Shown: positions 6,067 through 12,997 of the stretch, piece after piece
How the letters are laid out: the number at the start of each line of letters is the position of its first letter
How positions within the stretch are numbered: position 1 is the stretch's first letter
DNA from: a virus
IMG/VR virus record: IMGVR_UViG_3300035180_000103
Coordinates: 1-20,048 of that record
Strand: one strand, 5' to 3'
DNA length: 20,048 nt
The notes under the pieces: model-generated
Database searches by the model: none
What the model saw: the letters and a program-made list of their open reading frames with translations, nothing else
Told to the model about the DNA's origin: nothing
Made by a program: the position numbers and the translations under genes

Positions 6067-6129
6067 GACACTTTAAAAACCGTCCACCTCCTCATCCATT
6101 CTGGGTCGGGAGGTATTATAGTATAAATA
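6067..6129 (+). promoter_or_regulatory. Compound control region with T4-type late promoter for the 6157 gene
   Basis: GACACTTTAAAAACCGTC (6067-6084) resembles the palindrome at 536-553. An inverted repeat ACCTCC (6086-6091) / GGAGGT (6109-6114) then sits just before TATAGT (6117-6122). That overlaps TATAAATA (6122-6129), the octamer recognised by T4-type late sigma (gp55 family). The combination suggests a gene read both from a sigma70-like -10 and from a late promoter. The downstream GAAAGG is close to the ATG region. Confidence 0.7.
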
Positions 6130-6156
6130 TCTGAAAGGTTATCTACACTGCAAAAA

Positions 6157-6789
6157 ATGAAGACGTTCTCCGAATTTATGTCTATTTGTGAAGCATATGA
6201 TGCAGACTTTATGTCTGGAGCACAAATCCGTAAAACGGGGGCTGATGGAAGAATTGGTCCCGAACGTAAGAAAACTCCTGCTGAAAGACGTAGAGTAAGG
6301 TCAATTGGTGGTGGTAAAACTGAACCAGTTGAGTATAAACCCAGAAAAGATATTGGTTCTCAACGTCAGTCATCTGCAAGAGTACAAGCACCAGAACAAG
6401 AACGTGGAAGTGCTGATGTAAAGGCAAAAGCAGCAGAAGCAGCAAAAGCAGAAAGAATAGCAGCAGCAAGAAAAAGAGCAGCAGCAAAAAGTGGTGGAGA
6501 AACATCTAGTAGTGCAAAACCAAAAGCAAAAGAAATAGCAAAGACTGCATCAAAACTCCTCTCTAAAAAGAAAGCAACAAAACCAGTTTCTCCTGATTAC
6601 AAACCAGCAAAACCATCAGGATTGTCTCAGAAAGAAAGAAATATTCAAAGTAAAGCAGGTGAAAGAACGTTACTTGGTATCATGAAGCAACAAGAACTAT
6701 CAAAATATGAAAAAGAAACAGGACAGAAAGCAACTGGAAAAGCAAAAACCATAGCACTTGGAAGAGCAGCAGCAAGAATGTCCCAGTGA
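6157..6789 (+). CDS. Basic Ala/Lys/Arg-rich protein with capsid-targeting-like N-terminus; putative internal head protein, 210 aa
   Basis: The N-terminus MKTFSEFMSICEA closely resembles the capsid-targeting sequence of T4 internal proteins (MKTYQEF...). I-C-E followed by Ala (residues 10-13) fits the (I/L)-x-E cleavage rule of the T4 prohead protease gp21. The rest is highly basic and low-complexity: KKTPAERRRVRSIGGGKTEP, then a long Ala/Lys run around residues 85-120, as expected of a DNA-associated protein packed into the head. A TATAAATA late promoter lies 28 nt upstream. Together these support a virion internal protein that is cleaved on maturation. Family knowledge supplies the targeting rule; its application here is inference. 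Confidence 0.75.
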   Translation: MKTFSEFMSICEAYDADFMSGAQIRKTGADGRIGPERKKTPAERRRVRSIGGGKTEPVEYKPRKDIGSQRQSSARVQAPEQERGSADVKAKAAEAAKAERIAAARKRAAAKSGGETSSSAKPKAKEIAKTASKLLSKKKATKPVSPDYKPAKPSGLSQKERNIQSKAGERTLLGIMKQQELSKYEKETGQKATGKAKTIALGRAAARMSQ

Positions 6790-6790
6790 T

Positions 6791-6823
6791 TAAAGTTAGG
6801 ATCGTCTAAAGTGTCTCTATGGT
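6791..6823 (+). promoter_or_regulatory. 33-bp promoter-like element, copy 3
   Basis: This copy carries two deviations: GTCTAAA for GTCCAAA, and TATGGT for TATAGT at 6818-6823. The gene's first ATG (6824) follows with no gap; a second in-frame ATG is at 6839. Confidence 0.68.
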
Positions 6824-7069
6824 ATGAGCACCAAACAAATGTCCTTCACTATCACCGACCAACCTGTAATCATTAACGGCACTGAACATCAAGTCACTGC
6901 TGTGAATGGTATGGACCGAGTTCTAATCAACAACAAACTGCATGATCTTGGAGAGCAAATCCTGAAACTGCGTATGCAGCAAGATGAACTTGCACAGATG
7001 CGTAATGTTCTTGATCATCACATCAAATCCAAAGAAGAAGATTTGTTTGAGATGTTTTATGCTTCCTGA
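6824..7069 (+). CDS. Hypothetical protein with C-terminal coiled coil, 81 aa (76 aa if started at 6839)
   Basis: Reading from the ATG fused to the element gives MSTKQMSFTITDQPVIINGT. The second Met (6839) gives MSFTITDQPV. If TATGGT is a -10, transcription would begin inside the first codons and only the second Met would be usable. The N-terminal half looks beta-rich. Residues 37-75 (NKLHDLGEQILKLRMQQDEL onward) form a heptad-like coiled coil, consistent with an oligomeric regulator. No catalytic motif is seen. Function unknown. Confidence 0.78.
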   Translation: MSTKQMSFTITDQPVIINGTEHQVTAVNGMDRVLINNKLHDLGEQILKLRMQQDELAQMRNVLDHHIKSKEEDLFEMFYAS

Positions 7070-7108
7070 TATACTCTCTGTAACCCCTCCACAATCCCCT
7101 ACAACATC

Positions 7109-7306
7109 ATGGAAACTGTGAACGTGTCTGTAAGTACTCTGGAAACTCTTATTGAGGGTCTTGAGAGTGCAATCAAAGTGTGCTATAATGTAGACTACCA
7201 ATCAGACGATCACGAAAAGTCTGCACCTTATGCAACAGGATATAGTCGTGCTGCGATGCGAATGATTAGTGATCAACTCAAAACTCTGAAAGTACAGGGG
7301 TATTAA
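7109..7306 (+). CDS. Conserved cyanophage-type small protein, 65 aa
   Basis: The sequence METVNVSVSTLETLIEGLES with AIKVCYNVDYQSDDHEKSAP and YATGYSRAAM matches a pattern I associate with short cyanophage proteins. It is mostly helical and soluble. Its stop codon TAA (7304-7306) is supplied by the first bases of the next 33-bp element. It lies 39 nt after the preceding gene, with no promoter of its own visible, and so is probably co-transcribed from 6791. Function unknown. Confidence 0.8.
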   Translation: METVNVSVSTLETLIEGLESAIKVCYNVDYQSDDHEKSAPYATGYSRAAMRMISDQLKTLKVQGY

Positions 7307-7336
7307 AGTTAGGATCGTCCAAATTGTCCTTATAGT
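7304..7336 (+). promoter_or_regulatory. 33-bp promoter-like element, copy 4 (before the helicase)
   Basis: This copy has AAATTGTCCTTATAGT (the consensus has AAAGTG). TATAGT at 7331-7336 is immediately followed by ATGAGCACAACC; the helicase could start at that ATG or at the in-frame ATG at 7352. Confidence 0.7.
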
Positions 7337-8590
7337 ATGAGCACAACCTTGATGAATACGCAAATCAAACTTCGTCCTCACCAAATTCGTGGTGTTGATG
7401 CTATGTCCAAGCACAACAAAGGTCAACTTATAAAACCAACTGGAGCAGGAAAAACTCTTACTATGATTGCTGATGCACTCAAAGAGTTTGCTAAAGAAAC
7501 TCCACAGACCGTTGTTGTTGTTGCTCCTAGAATACTTTTGAGCGAGCAGTTGTCCAGTGAGTTTTTGGAGTTTATCACAACTGTTGCTGTGTTACATGTG
7601 CATAGTGGAGAGACAACTCACTTCAGCACTACCAAACCTGCCGAGATCTACAACTGGTCTCGTCGTGCATACAAGCATCAACTGATCTTCACTACCTATA
7701 ACTCTCTCCAACGTCTTGTTGATGCAGAGATTGATGTGGATACGATATATTTCGACGAAGCACATAATTCCGTCAAACGTAACTTCTTTCCTGCAACGGA
7801 GCACTTCTCTGCAAATGCAAATCGTTGCTACTTTTTCACTGCAACTCGCAAGACTTCTGTGACTGTGGGTAAACCAGGAATGAACGATGTTGATGTTTAT
7901 GGTAACATCATCTGCCGCGTTTCTGCACCAGAACTTGTTGATGGTGGGTATATTGTTCCGCCTAAAGTTTATGCTCACAAGTCTAAAACTGCTGATGAAT
8001 GTGGTGGTTGCTCTTATGAACGGGACAAGCACAATCTCATCGACATTATCAACACCTATGGAATGGATAAAGTATTGGTCGTATCCAAAAAGACCAAGGA
8101 TATTATAGGTCTCACTACTCAAACTGATTTCCAACTCCAAATGGAAGAAATGGGATATGAAGTTCTTCATATCTCCAGCAAGTTTGGTGCCTTCATTAAC
8201 AACCAGAAAGTTGATCGTGAGGTATTTTTTGATACGCTCAATGCTTATGGTAAGGATGTGAGCAAGAAGTTTGTTGTATTGCATTTCGATATTCTTGCGG
8301 AAGGACTGAACATCTCCTGCCTGAATGGTGTAGTCTTTCAGCGTAGCACAGACTATATCAAAATCCTGCAAACTGTTGGTCGTGCTGTTCGTCTTGATCC
8401 ACGCGACAGTAAGGGTATTCGTGAAGGTGCAATCACTCCTGGTGCTGTGAATACCTACAGCAAGAAGTTTGGTCTTGTTGTTACACCAGTTTTTGATAAA
8501 GTTGGAGTAAGCACTGCGACCAAGATTAACAACTGTTTAGATACAGTTTTTACTCACGGAGAACTGCTGGATAGCGTCACTCGCAAATGA
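7337..8590 (+). CDS. SF2 DEAH-type helicase / ATP-dependent translocase, 417 aa
   Basis: The SF2 motifs appear in order. LRPHQ is a Q-motif-like start (residues 12-16), and PTGAGKT (34-40) is the Walker A loop. APRILLSEQ (63-71) is motif Ia-like. FDEAHN (139-144) is the Walker B/DEAH box, FTATRK (167-172) is motif III, and QTVGRAVRLD (345-354) is motif VI with its arginine finger. This is the compact two-RecA-domain core also found in type I/III restriction R subunits and in T4 UvsW-like branch-migration helicases. No nuclease domain is attached. Likely roles are replication fork or recombination remodelling. The start is either the ATG fused to the promoter element (7337) or Met6 (7352); no motif is affected. 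Confidence 0.9.
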   Translation: MSTTLMNTQIKLRPHQIRGVDAMSKHNKGQLIKPTGAGKTLTMIADALKEFAKETPQTVVVVAPRILLSEQLSSEFLEFITTVAVLHVHSGETTHFSTTKPAEIYNWSRRAYKHQLIFTTYNSLQRLVDAEIDVDTIYFDEAHNSVKRNFFPATEHFSANANRCYFFTATRKTSVTVGKPGMNDVDVYGNIICRVSAPELVDGGYIVPPKVYAHKSKTADECGGCSYERDKHNLIDIINTYGMDKVLVVSKKTKDIIGLTTQTDFQLQMEEMGYEVLHISSKFGAFINNQKVDREVFFDTLNAYGKDVSKKFVVLHFDILAEGLNISCLNGVVFQRSTDYIKILQTVGRAVRLDPRDSKGIREGAITPGAVNTYSKKFGLVVTPVFDKVGVSTATKINNCLDTVFTHGELLDSVTRK

Positions 8591-8717
8591 GACCCAATGA
8601 GATCCTTGTCCACCACTCAAGCAAAAACGTGATTTTTTGAAGATTTCACTGAAACCAACCTATCCTACCTTGACCCAAACCAGATCACTGATTTTTTCTA
8701 AAGTGTAATGCAGGTGC

Positions 8718-8746
8718 TTGACATCACCACTCAAAGTTGTTAAACT
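8718..8746 (+). promoter_or_regulatory. Canonical sigma70 promoter for the 8814 gene
   Basis: TTGACA (8718-8723), a 17-bp spacer and TAAACT (8741-8746). The lead-in GGTGCTTGACAT is identical to the one at the 16076 promoter. The predicted leader is about 60 nt. The rest of the 223-bp gap (8591-8813) holds no gene I can support. Confidence 0.75.
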
Positions 8747-8813
8747 TACATCATCAGTTGAGAACTTCTGTTCGCACCAACTGATACAAAGCAAACTTGC
8801 TATTTTTTTAATC

Positions 8814-9815
8814 ATGACTCAAATTGTTCCCTTTTTCCAATCCAACGTAACTTCTTGGGATGCTCTGCTGAGTAATCCTACATTCAAATCTCTTGACATT
8901 CCTTCCTTTGATTGCTCCGAATTTGTAGGTGTTAAAGTGAAAGAATGGTCTAACCTTAATATTCAACAAGCAGCAAATAAAGCACGAGCAGGTGGTGTTG
9001 ATACCAACAACATCAATGGTCTAATTACAGAATTTCAAAAAGGTTATCGTGTAACTGAATTGCCTCCTATTGTAATGATTCTTCCTAATGGTACGGAAGA
9101 AACTTGGGATGGATACAATCGATCCAATGCTTGCTATGAACTTGGGATTCAAGATTACCCATTTCTTGTCTATCGACTGAAAGAAGAATGGGCAGATCGT
9201 ATCGAGGATGCTTATGATCTTGTTTCTCTTGGTGCAAACAATCATACGGTAGCAAAGCGTCACACCATCAACGATTTTATTCTTCGTGGTGTGTGCTACT
9301 GTAAGCGTCAAGGTAATTCTCTCTCCAAAACACAAATTTCTAACTGGGTTGGTAGCATCAATCATTCATTCACTGCAAAACAAGTGAGTGACATTGTGGA
9401 TAAGATTTATCAGCAAACCACAATCGCTGTTAATATTCTTCCTTTTATTCATCCCAAGAGCGCACAGTCAAAAGTTGCAGAGATTGTAGATACTAGTTCC
9501 TCTACTAATCCGATTGTGATTTGCTGCAAAGATGTAATGTATATTAAACGTGGTTTTATTAAAATCATGGAAAACTTTGTCGAAAACGACATTGATGTTA
9601 CTGATGTTGTGACTTACACCAAAGGGTGTGAAACTGCCGAAGAAGTGACTGCACAACGTCAATCTGGAGTCAACTATCTCAAGAAACTTGATGATCTTGC
9701 CGTTCAGTATGTTGTCAAGCGTATGAGCAGTCAATCTTCATCTTACTCTATTGCTGGTGCTCTGCCCCAGTTGATTGGTGTTGAAGATCCCCAATCTTTG
9801 GTTGAGATTAACTAA
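8814..9815 (+). CDS. ParB/Srx-fold-like DNA-binding protein, 333 aa
   Basis: The frame is open further upstream from a TTG at 8718, but that codon is the -35 of a promoter, so I place the start at the ATG at 8814 (MTQIVPFFQSN). GYRVTELPPIVMILPNG (residues 77-93) and WDGYNRSNACYELG (98-111) form the signature of the ParB/sulfiredoxin fold: a strand, then a D-G-x-x-R phosphate-binding loop and helix. The region at about 146-215 (SLSKTQISNWVGSINHSFTA and around) has helix-turn-helix character. Family members bind DNA and CTP/ATP in partition, or act as nucleases or regulators. Which applies is not visible. The stop overlaps the next start (TAATG). Confidence 0.75.
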   Translation: MTQIVPFFQSNVTSWDALLSNPTFKSLDIPSFDCSEFVGVKVKEWSNLNIQQAANKARAGGVDTNNINGLITEFQKGYRVTELPPIVMILPNGTEETWDGYNRSNACYELGIQDYPFLVYRLKEEWADRIEDAYDLVSLGANNHTVAKRHTINDFILRGVCYCKRQGNSLSKTQISNWVGSINHSFTAKQVSDIVDKIYQQTTIAVNILPFIHPKSAQSKVAEIVDTSSSTNPIVICCKDVMYIKRGFIKIMENFVENDIDVTDVVTYTKGCETAEEVTAQRQSGVNYLKKLDDLAVQYVVKRMSSQSSSYSIAGALPQLIGVEDPQSLVEIN

Positions 9816-9985
9816 TGAAAGGATTTATTGTTGGAGAATATGCTGCCGTACCTTTTGTGAACGGGTATATCATCATTCACAACGGACAACAACTTGAGAA
9901 ACTTTGTAGGACTGAAAGTTCTGCAAAGAAGTATATTGCCGACCACAAGAAGAGTTTAACTCAAGGACAACTTCCAATCAATTAA
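9815..9985 (+). CDS. Hypothetical protein, 56 aa
   Basis: The start shares a base with the previous stop (TAATG), implying coupled translation with the ParB-like gene. The sequence MKGFIVGEYAAVPFVNGYII then a basic helix (SSAKKYIADHKKSLTQ) suggests a small beta-hairpin plus helix. The stop TAA is the first three bases of the next 33-bp element, as for the 7109 gene. Function unknown. Confidence 0.74.
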   Translation: MKGFIVGEYAAVPFVNGYIIIHNGQQLEKLCRTESSAKKYIADHKKSLTQGQLPIN

Positions 9986-10015
9986 AGTTAGGATCGTCCA
10001 AAGTGTCCTTATAGT
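9983..10015 (+). promoter_or_regulatory. 33-bp promoter-like element, copy 5
   Basis: A consensus copy ending CCTTATAGT, with ATGAGCATCC following directly. This is the only copy whose gene has no second nearby in-frame ATG, so the start codon must be the one touching the element. Confidence 0.72.
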
Positions 10016-10885
10016 ATGAGCATCCAAAACAAGCACCAAGAACATTTTGAGGATCTAATCCTAACAGGTGATCTATCAGTACTAGATTTCTTCAATGGTG
10101 ACTATGAAGTTTCATTGAAAATTGATGGTTCTCCTGCTATTGTATGGGGAACCAATCCTGTGAGTGGTAACTTCTTCGTGGGCACCAAAAGTGTCTTCAA
10201 TAAAGTTAAACTGAAAATCAACGAAACGCACGAAGATATTGATGCAAACCACATTGGGAATGTAGCACAAATCCTACACTGCTGCTTGGATAGTCTTCCT
10301 CGCACAGAGAACATCTATCAGGGTGATTTCATAGGTTTCGGTGGACTTAATGTCTATACTCCTAACACGATTACCTATCAGTTCCCTGAAGTTGTAACTC
10401 AAAGTATCATCATCGCACCACACACAAAGTGGAGCACTGATGGTGAACTTCGTGATGCTTATGTATCTGGTTCTGCGCCATTTTTCGTTGATACTCAACA
10501 CGTCAAGTTTGTGCAACCTTGTGTGGACTTTGTTCGTGTAAATCTGCTTGATGTGAATGTTGATGACGTTGTGTTTTTGAGTGTAAAGGAAGCAGCAGCA
10601 GCAAAAGTAAAAATCAATGCTCTTATTCGTGAGGGAAAGGAGTTGACTTGGTGGGCACTTGGAGACATTTTTGGTTGTATGAACCTTGCACATTTGTATC
10701 TTACGATGATTGAGATTAAGGAAGACTTGATGCAGTCAATGATCGTCAGTGATAGTCCAGTAGCATACATCAACGGAGAAAAGATTGTTGGTGAGGGTTT
10801 TGTCCTCAAGAATAGTAGCATCATTATGAAGTTGGTGAATCGTGAAGTTTTCAGCAAAGCAAATTTCAACCTGCAAAGATCCTGA
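10016..10885 (+). CDS. Ligase-superfamily-like nucleotidyltransferase, 289 aa
   Basis: The motifs of the ATP-grasp-free ligase/capping superfamily can be traced. SLKIDGSPAIV (33-43) carries the KxDG nucleophile K35. YQGDFIGFG (101-109) sits at motif III/IIIa. GEGFVLKN (259-266) is motif IV and IMKLVN (270-275) carries the motif V lysine K272. I associate it with an uncharacterised phage family (HFEDLIL start, KIDGSPAI, FFVGTKS, YQGDF), which I believe is DUF6267. Expected chemistry is transfer of AMP to a lysine and then to a nucleic-acid end; no separate OB or ligase C-domain is seen. RNA or DNA end repair, such as countering tRNA cleavage, is one possibility. Substrate unknown. Confidence 0.78.
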   Translation: MSIQNKHQEHFEDLILTGDLSVLDFFNGDYEVSLKIDGSPAIVWGTNPVSGNFFVGTKSVFNKVKLKINETHEDIDANHIGNVAQILHCCLDSLPRTENIYQGDFIGFGGLNVYTPNTITYQFPEVVTQSIIIAPHTKWSTDGELRDAYVSGSAPFFVDTQHVKFVQPCVDFVRVNLLDVNVDDVVFLSVKEAAAAKVKINALIREGKELTWWALGDIFGCMNLAHLYLTMIEIKEDLMQSMIVSDSPVAYINGEKIVGEGFVLKNSSIIMKLVNREVFSKANFNLQRS

Positions 10886-10888
10886 TAT

Positions 10889-10921
10889 TAAAGTTAGGAT
10901 CGTCCAAAGTGTCCCTATAGT
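10889..10921 (+). promoter_or_regulatory. 33-bp promoter-like element, copy 6
   Basis: A full consensus copy with TCCCTATAGT. It is followed at once by ATGAGCACAACC; a second in-frame ATG lies at 10937. Confidence 0.72.
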
Positions 10922-11353
10922 ATGAGCACAACCACTATGCAACTCCAAGCACAACAAACCATTGCAGATATCGTTCTCAAGAATACTCATCTGCTGATTG
11001 AAGCACTCAAAGATAACTTTCGTGAGTATTCTATTCGTGGTCATCAACGTTCTGTTGATCGTGGTGAAAGTGTAGAGCATCATCAGCAGAGGATTGATGA
11101 ACTCAAGAATGGTATTCTGCCGATTGATTATGTGATTGAAAGTGGTAAAAAGTATCACAAAGTTGTTATGGTTGATGCTGGAAGTTCTAGGTCTGTTCAT
11201 GCTTTTGTGGACAAGAATACTGGAGAATTGTATAAGTCTGCATCGTGGAAATCGCCTGCTAAAGGTGTTCGTTATGACCTGCGATTGATTGCTGATCGTG
11301 AGTATCTGCTGAAAAATGCAGATTGGTCGGGTGGGTATTTGTACGCAAAATGA
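10922..11353 (+). CDS. Conserved cyanophage-type protein, 143 aa
   Basis: The first residues MSTTTM are encoded by bases also seen after other promoter copies, so the true start may be Met6 (10937). The C-terminal part, YHKVVMVDAGSSRSVHAFVD then KSASWKSPAKGVRYDLRL, is a pattern I associate with many cyanophage genomes. The middle (RSVDRGESVEHHQQRIDEL) is helical and charged. It is soluble, with no catalytic motif I can name. The stop overlaps the next start as ATGA. Function unknown. Confidence 0.8.
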   Translation: MSTTTMQLQAQQTIADIVLKNTHLLIEALKDNFREYSIRGHQRSVDRGESVEHHQQRIDELKNGILPIDYVIESGKKYHKVVMVDAGSSRSVHAFVDKNTGELYKSASWKSPAKGVRYDLRLIADREYLLKNADWSGGYLYAK

Positions 11354-11496
11354 GTATAATGAACTGGGAAGAAATGAAACAACAAATGCTCATTGAAGCA
11401 GTTGAAGATTACATCTACAGTATGAAACAACTTAACTGCAATCAAGCAGCAATTGATGCCTACACTAAACTTTTGGAAGAACTTGAAACAAAATGA
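11350..11496 (+). CDS. Small helical protein, 48 aa
   Basis: It lies in an ATGA overlap at both ends. The product (MSIMNWEEMKQQMLIEAVED then YIYSMKQLNCNQAAIDAYTK) is predicted to be all helix, acidic, and possibly a helical hairpin. It is supported by gene chaining and good codon content rather than homology. Function unknown. Confidence 0.66.
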   Translation: MSIMNWEEMKQQMLIEAVEDYIYSMKQLNCNQAAIDAYTKLLEELETK

Positions 11497-11756
11497 CTTA
11501 CTCAAACCTCTCCAAAATCAAAACAAAGTTTAGAACAAAAGGTAATGTTACTGGAAACTTTGGTGCGATTAAAGTTGTCTCAGGTTCACCCCTAAATGAT
11601 ATTGGTGTAACGAACGCAAAAGTAGTCAAATGTGCAACACAAGACGAATATCTCAATCGCCTCTATTATGCGTTTGATAATAGCACAGATGAAAAACTCC
11701 GTCATTTCATCTACACCGAAATCCGACAAATCCTTATCCAAACAGGTAAATGGTAA
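11493..11756 (+). CDS. Hypothetical protein, 87 aa
   Basis: The start overlaps the previous stop (ATGA) and is preceded by AAACAAA rather than a Shine-Dalgarno. The N-terminal part is basic (KIKTKFRTKGNVTGNFGAIK). The C-terminal part is helical (DEYLNRLYYAFDNSTDEKLR). The next gene begins right after the stop (TAAATG). Function unknown. Confidence 0.74.
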   Translation: MTYSNLSKIKTKFRTKGNVTGNFGAIKVVSGSPLNDIGVTNAKVVKCATQDEYLNRLYYAFDNSTDEKLRHFIYTEIRQILIQTGKW

Positions 11757-12170
11757 ATGAAACATCTACTCACTCTTTCACTCCTACTTCCATTTGTATT
11801 TGTTGCACCAACTCAAGCACAGCAAGTGAATGTTTATGGTGAAAGTTATTGTTATACTAACATAGAGCAATACGTTCCTGGGTATTATGATGCTTATGGA
11901 AACTATGTGGGTGGTTATGTAAATAATACTCGCAATCGTGTTCCTTGTGGTAATAATGTAGTGGTAAATCAACAACCTTACTATAACAATGGTGGAGGTT
12001 ATTATGGTCGTCGCACTAACCCTAACTGTAATCCATCTCGAACTATATTAGGAGCAGTACTTGGTGGTGCGATTGGTAGATCTATGACTAGCACTCGCAA
12101 TAATCGCAATAATCGTGGATGGGCAACTGCACTTGGTGCAAGTATAGGTGGGCTCGCATTTTCTTGTTAA
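11757..12170 (+). CDS. Exported glycine-zipper protein, 137 aa
   Basis: A clear Sec signal peptide (MKHLLTLSLLLPFVFVAPTQ) ends with a TQA|QQ cleavage site after residue 21. The mature part has a Tyr/Asn/Gly-rich, repeat-like region (YVPGYYDAYGNYVGGYVNNT). Two glycine-zipper helices follow: LGAVLGGAIGRS (about residues 97-108), and TALGASIGGLAF near the end, with a final Cys. Such proteins insert into or associate with the outer membrane or envelope of Gram-negative cells. In a phage this suggests an envelope-acting function such as superinfection exclusion, lysis aid or surface change; this is inference. Four Cys (two near residues 32 and 64) could form disulfides. Confidence 0.8.
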   Translation: MKHLLTLSLLLPFVFVAPTQAQQVNVYGESYCYTNIEQYVPGYYDAYGNYVGGYVNNTRNRVPCGNNVVVNQQPYYNNGGGYYGRRTNPNCNPSRTILGAVLGGAIGRSMTSTRNNRNNRGWATALGASIGGLAFSC

Positions 12171-12203
12171 TAAAGTTAGGATCGTCCAAAGTGTCCTTAT
12201 AGT
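12171..12203 (+). promoter_or_regulatory. 33-bp promoter-like element, copy 7
   Basis: A consensus copy with CCTTATAGT, followed by GTAGAGACCAATCAAACC and the ATG at 12224. The downstream arm TAGAGAC pairs only partly with GTCCTTA here (one mismatch, one wobble). Confidence 0.72.
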
Positions 12204-12223
12204 GTAGAGACCAATCAAACCAA

Positions 12224-12391
12224 ATGACCAGATACGATGTCCGTTGCGGACAAGCACCTTGGGAGAACACTACTACCGACCTTGATAGTGCAATCGACCT
12301 TGCCTATTCATTGTCCGAAGATTATCAGTGTGACGTGAACATTCACTATAACCACACTGGTACAATCTACACCACTGTTTCTAACTACTGA
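12224..12391 (+). CDS. Hypothetical protein, 55 aa
   Basis: The ATG is 20 nt after TATAGT and is preceded by AAACCAA with no Shine-Dalgarno. The product starts MTRYDVRCGQAPWENTTTDL, with a short helix (DSAIDLAYSLSEDYQ) and a beta end. It would fit a small alpha/beta fold. It is the first gene of a run extending to 13556. Function unknown. Confidence 0.72.
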   Translation: MTRYDVRCGQAPWENTTTDLDSAIDLAYSLSEDYQCDVNIHYNHTGTIYTTVSNY

Positions 12392-12393
12392 TT

Positions 12394-12555
12394 ATGGTTT
12401 ATAATATTTGCATTAAGTTTAAGGATGGAACTGTTACAGAGTTTACACGCAAAAGTAACATCAAACCTATCAACAGTTACAAACTAAACGATAAGATTGC
12501 AAAGCAAATCTTTCCTGCCCAGTGGAAAGAAATCACCTCAACTCCTGTTTATTGA
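12394..12555 (+). CDS. Hypothetical basic protein, 53 aa
   Basis: It starts 2 nt after the previous stop. MVYNICIKFKDGTVTEFTRK forms a beta-hairpin-like opening, then NIKPINSYKLNDKIAKQIFP. Lys-rich and soluble. It is supported by tight packing (the next ATG follows 5 nt after the stop) and the absence of any competing frame. Function unknown. Confidence 0.68.
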   Translation: MVYNICIKFKDGTVTEFTRKSNIKPINSYKLNDKIAKQIFPAQWKEITSTPVY

Positions 12556-12560
12556 TTATT

Positions 12561-12845
12561 ATGCTCACCGTCAATCTCACTGAAGACCAACTCAATCTCC
12601 TCTATGATTTGGTTGGCGAAAAGTTCAATGAAGTAGCACAAGCTTGGTTGCCTGCCGAAGAGACTGAAGAGATGAATAAACTCTCTTATGATACTCTTCT
12701 CAATCTTCGTGCCGTGAAGTATGCCGAAAAGTTTGATAATGAGTATCCCGAGTATGCCAGGGAATTTATGCCATATGATAAGGCAGAATACCTGAAGCAA
12801 GTTCATCTTGTGACAGAAAAACAACTGACACAACAAGGTATATGA
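12561..12845 (+). CDS. Hypothetical acidic helical protein, 94 aa
   Basis: The ATG at 12561 (MLTVNLTEDQLNLLYDLVGE) was chosen over an in-frame upstream GTG at 12522 that lies inside the previous gene. The product is rich in Glu, Tyr and Leu with helices throughout (EKFNEVAQAWLPAEETEEMN). The first 20 residues resemble a pattern I associate with short cyanophage proteins. The stop overlaps the next start. Function unknown. Confidence 0.78.
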   Translation: MLTVNLTEDQLNLLYDLVGEKFNEVAQAWLPAEETEEMNKLSYDTLLNLRAVKYAEKFDNEYPEYAREFMPYDKAEYLKQVHLVTEKQLTQQGI

Positions 12846-12994
12846 TGAACTACGATAATTTCTGGAAGAATGTATTAGGGCAGGAAGATTGGGTTAATGA
12901 ACTAATCAAATGGGAAAATGCTCATCCAGAGTATAAACCATTTAAGGAAGATAGCAACTCTCAACGTCAACAAAACTCCAAAGAAAACTACTAA
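12842..12994 (+). CDS. Small polar protein, 50 aa
   Basis: The ATG overlaps the previous stop (ATGATG, so Met-Met). The N-terminal half is aromatic (YDNFWKNVLGQEDWVNELIK) and the C-terminal half is polar and probably disordered (KEDSNSQRQQNSKENY). It lies between coupled genes with a 3-nt gap to the next. Function unknown. Confidence 0.64.
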   Translation: MMNYDNFWKNVLGQEDWVNELIKWENAHPEYKPFKEDSNSQRQQNSKENY

Positions 12995-12997
12995 ATT

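Noticed and set aside
6209-6505. A minus-strand Leu-rich frame opposite the capsid-targeted protein
   Set aside because: It arises from the GCA/AAA-rich coding of the Ala/Lys region read backwards; it is pure low complexity.
7592-8371. A long minus-strand open frame opposite the helicase gene
   Set aside because: It is antisense to a gene with all SF2 motifs in order and encodes no recognisable domain. The same applies to the minus-strand frames at 3357-3917 and 3006-3350 opposite the nuclease gene.
8718-8813. N-terminal extension of the ParB-like protein from a TTG
   Set aside because: The TTG is the -35 hexamer of a good sigma70 promoter, so the extension would not be transcribed; the ATG at 8814 fits better.
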